NCBI GenBank assembly: GCA_964572825.1 | Contig: CAZNGS010000012.1 | Location: 1-64,000 of the forward strand | Origin: CAYVBE01 sp964572825 | GTDB taxonomy: Bacteria; Planctomycetota; Brocadiia; SM23-32 | DNA: 64,000 nt | Direction of reading: 5' to 3' | Part shown: positions 1-8,578 of the stretch, piece by piece | Numbering within the stretch: position 1 is the stretch's first letter | Layout of the letters: each line of letters opens with the position of its first letter | Made by a program: the position numbers and the translations under genes | The notes under the pieces: generated by a model | The model's database searches: none | Told to the model about the DNA's origin: nothing | What the model saw: only the letters and a program-made list of their open reading frames with translations

Positions 1-56
1 GATTTGCCTGATACCGCCCCTGAAAAACGGGGTTTCCGGCTGAGCTTCTAGAGCAT

Positions 57-1106
57 ATGGAAAGGTATAATGCTGCCAGTGGGCGAGCCGCGTCCCAGAG
101 TGCGGGCGAAGCGTTCAAGGACTACCTCGACTCCCTTTCAGCTGACCAACTGGTAACAGCCGGCAGGCAGGCCAGCGACGAGATCATGCAGGATTATCGG
201 CGCCATGAATGGCCACGCGTCAGTCTTTCCCTCGGGTGGTTCTACCAGGAGTACCCCAAGAAGACCGGCAATCTTGCCGACATCGAGCCATTGCTCCAAG
301 AGATGAGCAATCCACAACGGCCGGCGTACTGGCGCTGGTTTCTGGAGGACTTACTCACCGGAAGTTGGGAGCGCGAAGGCCGGTTGACGAACCAGCAACG
401 GCGCAAGGTGACCGAGACCCTGCTGTCCGTGCTTCAGGGTAAGGATGAACCTACCGCTGTAGTGGCCGGGGCGGCGAAAGGTATCCCCCGGATGCTGGCC
501 GCACTGAAGGAAGACCTGCCGCGGGGCGACGAGGGCCAGGAACACCGCGAGGCACTACGAACCCTGACTGCGTTTTCAGGGCGGTACCTGAAGACGGCCG
601 CCGGCATCGTGTCCGAGCCGGATGCGGACCCCCTGGTCCTGCGTGAGACGCTGGGCGGGCTGGTGGGGGTTGCCGAGCTGGGAGTCGCGAACACGCGCAC
701 CGCCGTGGCGGCGGTGCGTGAGGCCGCCGAGAGCTACGCGTCCTACCCGGAGGAGCTCTGGCCCCGGCTGATGCTCACGGCCGTAAAGCTCGGGGCGGAG
801 GCGGATTTCGAAAAGCTGTTGGCCGCGGCCTCCGACGGCGCCGAGCAGCAGGACACAGGGGAACGCCTGCAGGCGGTGCGCTCTCTCCTCGGCAAAACGC
901 AGGTAGCGGCCATCCAGAAGGAAGACGAAGAGCGCCGGACAAAGGCGCCCTCTGTACGGCGGCTGAGCGAATGCAGCCGGGGTGAACTGTTGGCCATGGC
1001 CAGGCACCGCGCGGACCTTCTGGCGCACGGCACCGCCGGCGAAGGCGCCTGGTCCGAGCTGAGCGCCATCCTCCGGGAATACGACGGCCGCGCCGAGGCC
1101 GAATAG
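57..1106 (+). CDS. Hypothetical protein, 349 aa
   Basis: I do not recognise a family. The protein is soluble-looking, strongly helical and charged, with no signal peptide or membrane segment. Alternating amphipathic helices, for example around residues 120-260, suggest an alpha-solenoid (HEAT/ARM-like), but no repeat consensus is clear enough to name. The C-terminus (about residues 300-349) is a separate charged helical stretch. The ATG at 57 has only a weak purine-rich ribosome site upstream, so the true start is uncertain. It is convergent with the ArsC-like gene, with 172 nt between them. Its reality rests on high GC3 and a long uninterrupted frame. Confidence 0.7.
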   Translation: MERYNAASGRAASQSAGEAFKDYLDSLSADQLVTAGRQASDEIMQDYRRHEWPRVSLSLGWFYQEYPKKTGNLADIEPLLQEMSNPQRPAYWRWFLEDLLTGSWEREGRLTNQQRRKVTETLLSVLQGKDEPTAVVAGAAKGIPRMLAALKEDLPRGDEGQEHREALRTLTAFSGRYLKTAAGIVSEPDADPLVLRETLGGLVGVAELGVANTRTAVAAVREAAESYASYPEELWPRLMLTAVKLGAEADFEKLLAAASDGAEQQDTGERLQAVRSLLGKTQVAAIQKEDEERRTKAPSVRRLSECSRGELLAMARHRADLLAHGTAGEGAWSELSAILREYDGRAEAE

Positions 1107-1278
1107 CGTTGCGTGACTTTCGATGCCGCGGCTGCGGGCGGCACAACGACGAGATTGCCGCACTGCCTCCGCCGGCAGCCGAAGCAATCTCGCCGTTACC
1201 GTGGCCATCGGCACAAACAGGTGTCAGGGAGGAAAAGCCGGGCGCACGCGCTGAAAGAGTACGGGCGAGGCGCCAATT

Positions 1279-1716
1279 CTATCCTTCCCCTTCGGCCAGC
1301 CACCGGCAAATCCGGGCGTCAATTCGGTCGCGAATTCCCCGGAATTTCGCCAGCCGTTCCTCCTCGCTTCCTTCGAACAGGGCAGGGTCCTCGAATGGCC
1401 ACTCCAGCCGATGCCCCAGACCGGGCCAGACGCTGGGACATCTGCGGGCCGTAGCAGCGCACACAATGATCGCGTAGGCCACCGCCAGCTCACGCAGGTA
1501 ACTCGCCAGGGCCTCCGGTTTCTGGTCGGAGATGTCAATCCCCACCTCATCCATCACCTGCACGGCCAGGGGATGGACCTGTTCGGCCGGCTCCAGCCCG
1601 GCACTATAGATCTGGAACCTGTCGCCTGCGTAATGACGCAACAAACCCTCCGCCATCTGGCTGCGACAGGAGTTCTGCACGCACAGGAACAGCACCACCG
1701 GCTTCCGATCGCTCAT
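1279..1716 (-). CDS. arsC: Arsenate reductase / low-molecular-weight phosphotyrosine phosphatase family protein
   Basis: A 145-aa protein of the thioredoxin-coupled ArsC / LMW-PTPase fold. The P-loop CVQNSCRS gives the C-X5-R motif (Cys12, Arg18). Cys86 and Cys93 lie in the segment matching the redox pair of Staphylococcus-type ArsC, followed by the family W-x-F-x-DP element. This favours arsenate reduction to arsenite over protein-tyrosine dephosphorylation. I chose ATG 1716 because a GGGAAAG ribosome site precedes it and the protein then begins just before the first beta strand. No other ars gene (arsR, arsB, acr3) is nearby, so the arsenate role is inferred from the cysteine pattern alone. 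Confidence 0.85.
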   Translation of the reverse strand: MSDRKPVVLFLCVQNSCRSQMAEGLLRHYAGDRFQIYSAGLEPAEQVHPLAVQVMDEVGIDISDQKPEALASYLRELAVAYAIIVCAATARRCPSVWPGLGHRLEWPFEDPALFEGSEEERLAKFRGIRDRIDARICRWLAEGEG

Positions 1717-1924
1717 CGCCGCTTTCCCTTCGGGCATCGTCCGTATCTTCCTGACATGCAATCCTGTTCAATCACCTGATGCTCCCGCCTCAGCGTTTGC
1801 ACGCTATGAGAAAACCGTGAGTTCTCTCCCATGCGCCGACGCCACATCCGGCCCACGTGTGGGTTGTTCAAGCAGCGAGGGCTGGGGCGCACCGGAGTCC
1901 GGTTGCAGCCGCCGGAGGAAAGGG

Positions 1925-1953
1925 TTGTCACGTCCGCCGCGTCCGGGTATAAA
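1925..1953 (+). promoter_or_regulatory. Sigma-70-like promoter for the glycosyltransferase gene
   Basis: TTGTCA (1925-1930) and TATAAA (1948-1953) are separated by exactly 17 bp. They lie about 70 nt upstream of the GTG start at 2025. The rest of 1717-2024 shows no gene. Confidence 0.55.
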
Positions 1954-2024
1954 GGTGGCACGCCGAGGCGCCGGCGTGCACTGATTCTGCGCGATGGCGC
2001 GCGCCCTGTCGAAGGGGAAGAGTC

Positions 2025-3473
2025 GTGCGGGTGACGGAGGGAAAAGGGACCAACTGGGACCGCTGGCTCTGCGTCATGGGGGGGATAGCCGTCTCCGCGT
2101 TCGCGGTGGTTGTGTTTGTCGTCTTTCCGGTCACCACAGCCCCGGCGGTCTGGGTGGCCTTCGCTCTTGGTGCCGCGTTCGTGGTGCGCCAGGGGCTCCT
2201 TTCGATCGTCGCGGTGTTCTGCCGCGTGGAGCCCGCCCCGGAGGCGGAACGGCGGCCGTCTTTCACGTTCATCGTACCGTGCCTGAACGAGCTGTCGGCA
2301 CTTTCCCGGTCACTGCCGGCCATGAAGGCCCTCGATTACGAAGGCGATCCTACGTTCTGTTACGTGTGCGAACGGGACTCTACGGACGGGAGCCTGGATT
2401 ACCTGCGGGATCAGGCCAGCCAGGCCGGCCGGATCGTGCTGGTGGAGAAGGACACTCCTCCCGCCGGACGGGGAGCGGCGGTTCTGTACGGTCTGCGCCA
2501 CGCCCCCTTCTCGGAGATCGTGGGTTTTCTGGACGCCGACCATGTACTGGGCCAACGGCCATTCGACGAACTGGTGCGGCTGTTCGCGCGGGAACGGCCG
2601 CCGGTGGCCGTCCAGGGGCGCTGCGAAACGCTGAATCGGCGGGCCAACCCGTTGGTACAGCTCCTCAGCGCCGAGAGGCGCTGGCTCGAACGTGTCGAAC
2701 TGCTGGCGGGCCCGCGCCTGGGGGGCATATGCCAGTTCGGCGGCGGGCAGGGCTTTTTCCGCGCGGAGTTCCTCAAGGAAACCGAGTGCCCCATCGATGA
2801 GACCATGATCCTGGACGACACCGACCTGTCGGTGCGCATGGCACTGGACGGACACCGCATCAGGTTCAGTCCCCACATCTGGACCCGCTCGCTGCAGCCG
2901 GAGACACTCTCGGAGTTTCTCGATCAGCGGTTTCGCTGGGCGCCGGGCTGGCTCCAGCTTGCCCGCAAGCACTTCCTTGCACCGCTGCGGCGCCGGCGCA
3001 TGGGCCTGGCCACCCGGCTGGACCTGGTGCGGCTGATCACCACGCCCTTTGCCGGTCTGGTGCTCTGGCTGGGCTTCCTGGCCGCAGCAGTCGGGCTGAC
3101 GGTTGAGTCACAGCCGGCGGCGGAGCCGCTGGTTTGGGCGTGTCTGCTCTGGCCCCTCCTGCTGGGTCTCGGCCCGTTACTGTCGGGCGCGCTCCCGCGG
3201 CGCCCGGCCGACGTGCCGCTCGTGCTGCTGGGCATTCCCCTGCTCACGTGGTTCTACGCCTGGGTCTGCGCGGCCTCCGTGGTGGACGTCTTCGTCCTGC
3301 GTCGGGCCCCCCGCTACGCGAAAACGGTCAAACGGATGCGGGATGGCAGGATGGCAGGGGGGCATCCGGGGGCTGAACGGATACCGTCGCGTCGGTGGAC
3401 AGGGCGTCCGCCTTGTGCGCACAGAGGGCAACCATCAGCCGAAAAGCAAAGCCACGGCGTAGTGCAGGCCTAA
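2025..3473 (+). CDS. Membrane-associated family 2 glycosyltransferase
   Basis: A processive-type GT-A glycosyltransferase of 482 aa. Two N-terminal membrane helices (about 17-36 and 42-62) precede the GT2 domain, which starts at VPCLNE near residue 84. Visible motifs are DAD (170-172) for nucleotide-sugar and metal binding, the LDDTDL acceptor-side acidic motif near 263-268, and QRFRW (301-305), the Q-x-x-R-W box of cellulose/hyaluronan-synthase-like enzymes. Several C-terminal membrane helices follow (about 335-430). GTG 2025 is preceded by GAAGGGGAAG. The last about 45 residues are Arg/Gly-rich and unlike the family, and the final 39 nt overlap the convergent DUF401 gene. Substrate is unknown. 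Confidence 0.85.
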   Translation: MRVTEGKGTNWDRWLCVMGGIAVSAFAVVVFVVFPVTTAPAVWVAFALGAAFVVRQGLLSIVAVFCRVEPAPEAERRPSFTFIVPCLNELSALSRSLPAMKALDYEGDPTFCYVCERDSTDGSLDYLRDQASQAGRIVLVEKDTPPAGRGAAVLYGLRHAPFSEIVGFLDADHVLGQRPFDELVRLFARERPPVAVQGRCETLNRRANPLVQLLSAERRWLERVELLAGPRLGGICQFGGGQGFFRAEFLKETECPIDETMILDDTDLSVRMALDGHRIRFSPHIWTRSLQPETLSEFLDQRFRWAPGWLQLARKHFLAPLRRRRMGLATRLDLVRLITTPFAGLVLWLGFLAAAVGLTVESQPAAEPLVWACLLWPLLLGLGPLLSGALPRRPADVPLVLLGIPLLTWFYAWVCAASVVDVFVLRRAPRYAKTVKRMRDGRMAGGHPGAERIPSRRWTGRPPCAHRGQPSAEKQSHGVVQA

Positions 3474-4751
3474 AGAGGCCAGCAGCATGAGCACCGCGGG
3501 CTTTGCCAGGCCGGCCACGTTCCCCAGAAGGCGCGTCTCGAAATGCTCGCTGGTGACCACCAGGCAGACGTGGACGGGCGAGATGAGCATGCCCATGTAG
3601 CCGAAACCGTAGCTGAGAACGACCGTGGGAAGCACCTGGCTGAGGGACGGGTCCCGTCCCAGCAGACCCATCACGATGGGGAAACTCACCCCGACGAAAC
3701 CCACGGAAAGCCCCGTCGCCAGCCCGCTTACAAAGGGGAGCAGCATGAAGATGAGCATGGTCGAGACGCCCCATTGGTCCATTTCCACGCTCATCTGCTG
3801 GGCCACAGAGACGCCTTCGGGCAGGTCGGCTTCGATGAACGCCCCGTAGATGCGGACCGCCGCCACGACGGCGGCCATCGACAGGACGCGCCGCGAGAAG
3901 ATCACCGTCTTCCATGCCTCTCGACCCAGGGGCCGCTGTATCTGCAGAACCAGCATGGCAGCGAAGATGCCGACGATCATCGGCAGGTAGCGGTTCAGGT
4001 CGGGGGCATCCGGGTAGACAGCGCTCACCGCACGGTGGGCAAGCTTTACGAGCGCGTAGCCCGCCACCACGACGGCGATGGGCAGGACGAGCCGCAAGAA
4101 GCCGGGGGTCTCCCCCGACCCATCTCCGTCGGCGTCGTCGGCCGTGGGCCGGATACGGCGCAGCAGGAAGAGATACCCCGAACCGACGGCACAGAGAGTG
4201 AGGGGAATCTGCAAGAGCATAAACTGCCAGACCTCCAGTCGGGTCTCGTCCAGGGCCACCAGGACGCCGGGGTAAAGCGGCCACCAGTACTCCCAGATGT
4301 GGCGGAACCAGTGGTTCGTCTGTGCCTTGAGCGCGGGCGAGAACTCGTCGTTGACGTCGCAGCGGTCCACCAGAGGGGCCGAAAACAACGCGCCTCCGGG
4401 CATGGGAAGCAGCCCGATCACCGCGGGCAGAACCGCCATCGAGCCCCGCTGCGAAACCCGAGAGCGCACCGATTCCACCAGGTCACCCATTACCCCCGTT
4501 GCCGCCATCTGGGAGCTGAGCCAGATGACCTGGAACACGATCAGCAGCAGGCAGAAGTTGTCCACCGACCAGAAGCGGTCCCCGGCTATCCGCAGCATCG
4601 CCCACGGCGTATGACCCGACCAGACGGCCAGCACGAGCGCGCCCACCACGATAGAGGGCAGCAGGGGAACGAACCGACTGACCACCAGGATCAGCCCGAG
4701 GGCCCCCAGCACCTTCACCAGGACGGGCGCGTTGATGATGGCATCCAGCAT
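3435..4751 (-). CDS. DUF401-family integral membrane permease
   Basis: A polytopic membrane protein of 438 aa with about ten hydrophobic segments. The loop LLPMPGGALFSAPLVDR (about residues 115-131) is the signature of the DUF401 family, relatives of gluconate/citrate-type ion-coupled permeases. The transported compound is not known. ATG 4751 has GGAG about 9 nt upstream. The gene runs convergent into the glycosyltransferase, overlapping its 3' end by 39 nt. Confidence 0.8.
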   Translation of the reverse strand: MLDAIINAPVLVKVLGALGLILVVSRFVPLLPSIVVGALVLAVWSGHTPWAMLRIAGDRFWSVDNFCLLLIVFQVIWLSSQMAATGVMGDLVESVRSRVSQRGSMAVLPAVIGLLPMPGGALFSAPLVDRCDVNDEFSPALKAQTNHWFRHIWEYWWPLYPGVLVALDETRLEVWQFMLLQIPLTLCAVGSGYLFLLRRIRPTADDADGDGSGETPGFLRLVLPIAVVVAGYALVKLAHRAVSAVYPDAPDLNRYLPMIVGIFAAMLVLQIQRPLGREAWKTVIFSRRVLSMAAVVAAVRIYGAFIEADLPEGVSVAQQMSVEMDQWGVSTMLIFMLLPFVSGLATGLSVGFVGVSFPIVMGLLGRDPSLSQVLPTVVLSYGFGYMGMLISPVHVCLVVTSEHFETRLLGNVAGLAKPAVLMLLASLGLHYAVALLFG

Positions 4752-4803
4752 AGCCGGTCACTCCGCGGGCGGCACCGGAGGATCAAGAGTCACTAACGAA
4801 AAA

Positions 4804-4931
4804 ACCATACCACAGAGGGCACAGAAAGCACCGAGGACGGGAAAGCGCCATCGTGCCTGTCACGTCCTCCGCGACGGCGGGGCGGAGGCGGCGTGGTCGG
4901 CTCCCCCGCGTTCCCTGTGTTCTCTGTGGTT
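4804..4931. repeat. MITE-like element with CCACAGAG terminal inverted repeats
   Basis: The stretch 4752-5188 holds no gene. Within it, the sequence starting CCACAGAGGGCACAG at 4810 is mirrored by its near reverse complement at 4915-4929 (CTGTGTTCTCTGTGG). The result is a GC-rich insert of about 128 bp with imperfect inverted ends. Repeats carrying this CACAGAG-type end are common as dispersed non-coding elements in environmental bacteria. The remainder up to the FKBP gene shows nothing clear. Confidence 0.55.
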
Positions 4932-5188
4932 CCTTCTGTTGGAGTCTTCGGAAAAGGAAAAAGGCGGGCGCAGTACGCCCACCCGTCGCCGGGATCGGTC
5001 AAACACCCGGAGACCCCTGCATTCTAAGTCGGTCAGTGCGGCGGGTCAAAGAATCGCGGGCCGGTTGGGGCCGGCTTTCCCGGCGGGTGCGCGTGGGAAG
5101 TGCGCGTTCGCGACGACTGTCCGGACCCCTTATCATAGACGGTTGGGAGCATCTGATCCAGGATTTTGCTCTGGACGAAGAGGTAAGC

Positions 5189-5959
5189 ATGAAGAAGTGG
5201 GTTGTCGTGCTGTCGCTGGTTTTTCTTGTTGGCGCAGCCCTGGCCTTCGCCGGCGCGGGGGCGAAAGCCACAGCGAATCCTCCCGTTTCCGAGCGGGGGG
5301 GCGCCTCCGAAAAGGCCCCGAAGCCCCGGTCCGATGGTCCGGCGCTGGACTCCGAGATACAGAAGGTCAGCTATGCGCTGGGGCTGGAGATGGGCAAGAA
5401 GATCAAGACGCAACTTTCCAACCTGAGTCCGAACGCATTCGCCCTGGGTTTCAAAGATGGATTCGGGGGGGAGCAACCCGCGCTGTCCGCCGAGGTGATG
5501 CAGAAAGCGATGACTTCGTTCGCCCAAAAGATGGCCTCTCGCCGGGCGGAAGAACAGAAAAAGGCCGCCGGCGCGAACCTGAAGGAAGCGCAGAGCTTTC
5601 TTGAGGAGAACGCCGGGAAGGAAGGGGTAGTCTGCCTCTCCAGCGGTCTGCAGTACAAAGTGCTGGAACCGGGCACCGGCCCGAAACCCACCGAGGACGA
5701 CAAAGCGCAGGTCCATTACCGGGGAACCCTTCTGGACGGCACCGAGTTCGACAGCAGTTACCGGCGCGGCCAGCCCCAGACTGTGCCGGTTAACGGCGTC
5801 ATACCTGGCTGGCAGGAAGCGTTGCAGCGGATGAAGGTTGGCGCGAAGTGGAAGCTGTTTGTGCCGCCCGAGCTGGCCTATGGCGAGAACGGAGCCAGCG
5901 CTCAGATCGGCCCCAACGAACTGCTGATCTTCGAGGTCGAACTGCTCGGAATCAAGTGA
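5189..5959 (+). CDS. Exported FKBP-type peptidyl-prolyl cis-trans isomerase
   Basis: A 256-aa FkpA/Mip-like isomerase that catalyses proline isomerisation during folding of exported proteins. ATG 5189 follows GAAGAGGT and gives a clean signal peptide (MKKWVVVLSL..., cleavage near residue 21). The FKBP_N dimerisation helices span about 48-140, with SYALGLEMGKKI typical of that domain. FKBP_C (about 165-256) shows HYRGTLLDGTEFDSS, PGWQEAL and PPELAYGENG, the usual active-site wall residues. It ends with the standard EVELLGIK strand. Upstream codons that extend the frame have no exported start and were excluded. A sulfatase follows 62 nt downstream. Confidence 0.92.
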   Translation: MKKWVVVLSLVFLVGAALAFAGAGAKATANPPVSERGGASEKAPKPRSDGPALDSEIQKVSYALGLEMGKKIKTQLSNLSPNAFALGFKDGFGGEQPALSAEVMQKAMTSFAQKMASRRAEEQKKAAGANLKEAQSFLEENAGKEGVVCLSSGLQYKVLEPGTGPKPTEDDKAQVHYRGTLLDGTEFDSSYRRGQPQTVPVNGVIPGWQEALQRMKVGAKWKLFVPPELAYGENGASAQIGPNELLIFEVELLGIK

Positions 5960-5962
5960 TCC

Positions 5963-5983
5963 GCCGGGCAGCACCCGCCCGGC
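5963..5983 (+). terminator. Possible hairpin after the FKBP gene
   Basis: GCCGGGC (5963-5969) pairs perfectly with GCCCGGC (5977-5983) across a 7-nt loop, starting 4 nt after the FKBP stop codon. There is no T-run, so it may attenuate or stabilise the transcript rather than end it. Confidence 0.3.
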
Positions 5984-6021
5984 AGTCGGGATGCTCCTTT
6001 GCCTGTATGGAGGACAATGCC

Positions 6022-7395
6022 ATGCCCTCTCGGGGGGACCGGCCTAACGTGCTGTTCATCATGGACGACCAGCACCGGTACGACTACCTGGGTTGCGTCG
6101 GCGCCGAGTTCCTGCAGACCCCCAACCTGGATCGGCTGGCGCGGAGCGGCGTGCGCTTCAGCCACTGCATCACCAACAGCCCGGTCTGCGCCCCGGCGCG
6201 TATCGGGCTGGCCACCGGCCTGCAGCCCTGCCACGTCGGCGCGCTGGACAACCGCGCATTCCTGCCGCTGAGCGTGCCGACTTACTACCAACGTCTTCGA
6301 GACCACGGCTACCGGGTCGGCTGCATCGGCAAGCTGGACCTGGCCAAACCCGACCACTACAACGGCCGGCACGGCGACCGACCGTGGGTCTATAGCTGGG
6401 GCTTCACGCACCCGGAAGAATGCGAAGGAAAGATGCACGCCGGAGGCAGCGCCGAACCGCGAGGGCCCTACAACTTCTACCTCCAGCAGAAGGGCCTCTT
6501 GCAGAAGTTCCACCGGGATTACGTCGAACGCGCCCGCAAGGGCTGGACCGTGGGTGCCTCGTGGGACTCCGTCCTGCCCACCGAAGACTTCGAGGACGTG
6601 TACATCGGTCGGCGGGCGGCCGAATGGATCGAGAACGTTCCGGACGATTTCCCCTGGCATTATTTCGTCAGTTTCGTCGGTCCCCACGACCCCTTCGATC
6701 CGCCCGCCGAGTATGCGGACCTCTACCGGGAAGCAGAGGTGCCCGACCCGATCCAGGACGACATGGAGGACAAGCCGGATTGGGTCAGGGGCCGTGCGGG
6801 CGCCGCCGAACCGGCCGGCATCCGGCAGACGCGTCGCCAGTACTGCGGCTCCATCGCGGCCATCGACGACCAGGTCGGACGCATGCTGGACGCACTCGAT
6901 CGGCGCGGGATGATGGACAATACCTACATCGTTTTCACCAGCGATCACGGGGAGATGCTCGGAGACCACGGGCTCTATGCCAAGAGCGTCGCCTACGAGG
7001 CGGCCCTGAGAGTGCCCCTCATCGTGGCCGGGCCGGACATACCGGCGGAGAAGACGTCCGACGCCCTGGTCGAGTTGATTGACCTGAATCCCACCGTGTG
7101 CGAGCTGGCCGGTCTGCCCCCGCAGGAAGGCATCGACGCCCGCTCTCTGGTGCCGCTCCTCCAGGGCGAGCATCAGGAACACCGGGCAGAAGCGGTCAGT
7201 TGCATCCGCAACTTCCGCTGCATTCGGACCGCTCGATACAAGCTCATCGACAACCACGGTGGACCGGACGAGCTGTACGACCTCGAAGAGGACCCCTGCG
7301 AACTGAATAACGTCGCTGCCGCACATCCACGGATCGTGCGTGACCTGCGGGCACGCATGAACCGATGCTACCTGGAAGCCGGTCCGCTGCGCTGA
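6022..7395 (+). CDS. Sulfatase, type I (formylglycine-dependent)
   Basis: A 457-aa alkaline-phosphatase-superfamily sulfatase that hydrolyses sulfate esters. The motif CAPAR with Cys56 fits C-x-P-x-R, the site matured to formylglycine. Metal ligands are seen as DDQH near residues 15-18 and SDHGEMLGDH in the second half. The C-terminal ELYDLEEDPCELNN is the usual sulfatase tail. GGAGGA at 6009-6014 points to ATG 6022; a longer frame exists but lacks such a site. There is no signal peptide, which suggests a cytoplasmic enzyme acting on imported oligosaccharides or small sulfate esters. The maturase is not in this window. Confidence 0.9.
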   Translation: MPSRGDRPNVLFIMDDQHRYDYLGCVGAEFLQTPNLDRLARSGVRFSHCITNSPVCAPARIGLATGLQPCHVGALDNRAFLPLSVPTYYQRLRDHGYRVGCIGKLDLAKPDHYNGRHGDRPWVYSWGFTHPEECEGKMHAGGSAEPRGPYNFYLQQKGLLQKFHRDYVERARKGWTVGASWDSVLPTEDFEDVYIGRRAAEWIENVPDDFPWHYFVSFVGPHDPFDPPAEYADLYREAEVPDPIQDDMEDKPDWVRGRAGAAEPAGIRQTRRQYCGSIAAIDDQVGRMLDALDRRGMMDNTYIVFTSDHGEMLGDHGLYAKSVAYEAALRVPLIVAGPDIPAEKTSDALVELIDLNPTVCELAGLPPQEGIDARSLVPLLQGEHQEHRAEAVSCIRNFRCIRTARYKLIDNHGGPDELYDLEEDPCELNNVAAAHPRIVRDLRARMNRCYLEAGPLR

Positions 7396-7455
7396 GTGTA
7401 ACGGCAGGTTTCCTGCCCCGGTTCGATCCCCTGCATTACAGAAGGACAAACTGCC

Positions 7456-7719
7456 ATGGCCAGAGGACAGTGGCTGACACCACATCAGAAGGGCATCGTC
7501 AGGCGCTACTACGAGCACAAAGGCACCCTGATGCATCAGAAACTGGCCGAGATCGTGTCCGAACTCGCGGTATGCGAGGACGAGAAGAAGGCCCGACGGC
7601 TGTGGAAGAGCGCCCGGACCGCGCTGCTGAATTCCGGCCTCCGCGAGGGCAGCGTGGAACGCTTAATTGAAGCCCGGGACGTCGAACAACTCGCCGAGCT
7701 GGTGAACGAGATGTTCTGA
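7456..7719 (+). CDS. Small basic helical protein, 87 aa, unknown function
   Basis: The small frame is preceded by AGAAGGAC and starts at ATG 7456. The protein is almost entirely alpha-helical and rich in Arg, Lys, Glu and Leu, with no membrane segment. The N-terminus (GQWLTPHQKGIVRRYYEH) resembles a short helix-turn-helix-like entry, but I cannot assign a DNA-binding family. It lies 60 nt after the sulfatase in the same direction and could be cotranscribed. The next gene has its own promoter. Confidence 0.65.
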   Translation: MARGQWLTPHQKGIVRRYYEHKGTLMHQKLAEIVSELAVCEDEKKARRLWKSARTALLNSGLREGSVERLIEARDVEQLAELVNEMF

Positions 7720-7783
7720 CATGGAAAGCGGCGGGCGACGGGCCTGCATCCGCGTGTTCGCTGCCGGACCGCCCGAACAGGGC

Positions 7784-7812
7784 TTGACAGGCTCTGCCCC
7801 GTGACTCAGAAT
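7784..7812 (+). promoter_or_regulatory. Sigma-70-like promoter, perfect -35
   Basis: TTGACA (7784-7789) and CAGAAT (7807-7812) are spaced by 17 bp. The predicted transcript start near 7819 lies beyond an upstream GTG at 7801, which supports the downstream GTG at 7840 as the start of the next gene. Confidence 0.6.
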
Positions 7813-7839
7813 AACGCGGGGAGGGACGCACACGGTATC

Positions 7840-8574
7840 GTGGACGACCAGAAGAACACCTGCGAGCGGAATGAACCCGGCGGCGGCATCCTCCGCCGCG
7901 TCATCGCGACCACCGAGGGGCGCGTACTGCTGGCCGGTCTGGCGCTCCTCATTATCTACCTGGCCTGCATCGGCCTGACGAAACACTACTCCGACTACAT
8001 GTTCACCCGGCTCTGGACGATGACCGTCACGCACGTCCTGGGCGGTCGGGCCAGCGGGATAAGCTGGGGTTACGCCCACGGCCTGGAGAACTGGCTGGTC
8101 ATCCTGGTCAACATCGTCATAGAGTCCATCATCGTATTGATCGTGTACCCGCTGTTCGTATTCTCCTACCATCGCCTGATCGTCATCCGCCCCCTGGAGG
8201 ACACCATGCGTCGCATCCAGCACGGCGCCCGGCAGCATCAGGGCACCGTTATGAAATGGGGCATACCCGGCCTGTTGCTATTCGTGTTCTTCCCGTTCTG
8301 GATGACCGGCCCGGTCATCGGCAGCGTCATCGGCTTCCTCATCGGCCTGAAGACCTGGATCAACCTCACCGTCGTCCTCGCCGGCACCAGCCTCGCCGTT
8401 GTCTGCTGGGGCCTCATACTCGAAAGGATCTATGTCGCCTTGAAATCTCTGGGTTACTACGTCCCCTTCATGTTTGTGGGACTCGTTCTTCTCGTGGCCA
8501 TCTCCATACACATCCGGTATGCATTTACCTCGCGCTCGCGCGGGAACTATGATCAAAAGCAGCGGCGGGATTGA
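7840..8574 (+). CDS. Membrane protein, small multidrug export (Sm_multidrug_ex) type
   Basis: A 244-aa polytopic membrane protein. Hydrophobic segments lie in turn at the N-terminal third, in the IVLIVYPLFVFSYH stretch, and in the FPFWMTGPVIGSVIGFLIGL region, which resembles the conserved core of the Sm_multidrug_ex/DUF106-like export family. Two more helices follow before the charged C-terminus. GTG 7840 is preferred because the promoter at 7784-7812 would start RNA near 7819 and GGGGAGGG lies between. GTG 7801 would lengthen it by 13 residues. It converges with the kinase gene, leaving 4 nt between stop codons. Substrate is unknown and the family match is by eye. Confidence 0.65.
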   Translation: MDDQKNTCERNEPGGGILRRVIATTEGRVLLAGLALLIIYLACIGLTKHYSDYMFTRLWTMTVTHVLGGRASGISWGYAHGLENWLVILVNIVIESIIVLIVYPLFVFSYHRLIVIRPLEDTMRRIQHGARQHQGTVMKWGIPGLLLFVFFPFWMTGPVIGSVIGFLIGLKTWINLTVVLAGTSLAVVCWGLILERIYVALKSLGYYVPFMFVGLVLLVAISIHIRYAFTSRSRGNYDQKQRRD

Positions 8575-8578
8575 CCCG

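Noticed and set aside
1113..1477. Small plus-strand frames after the first gene
   Set aside because: They overlap the 3' end of the ArsC-like gene, have no ribosome site and no domain.
3543..4796. Plus-strand open frame of 417 codons
   Set aside because: It is antisense to the DUF401 membrane protein and rich in His and Gln, as expected for a shadow.
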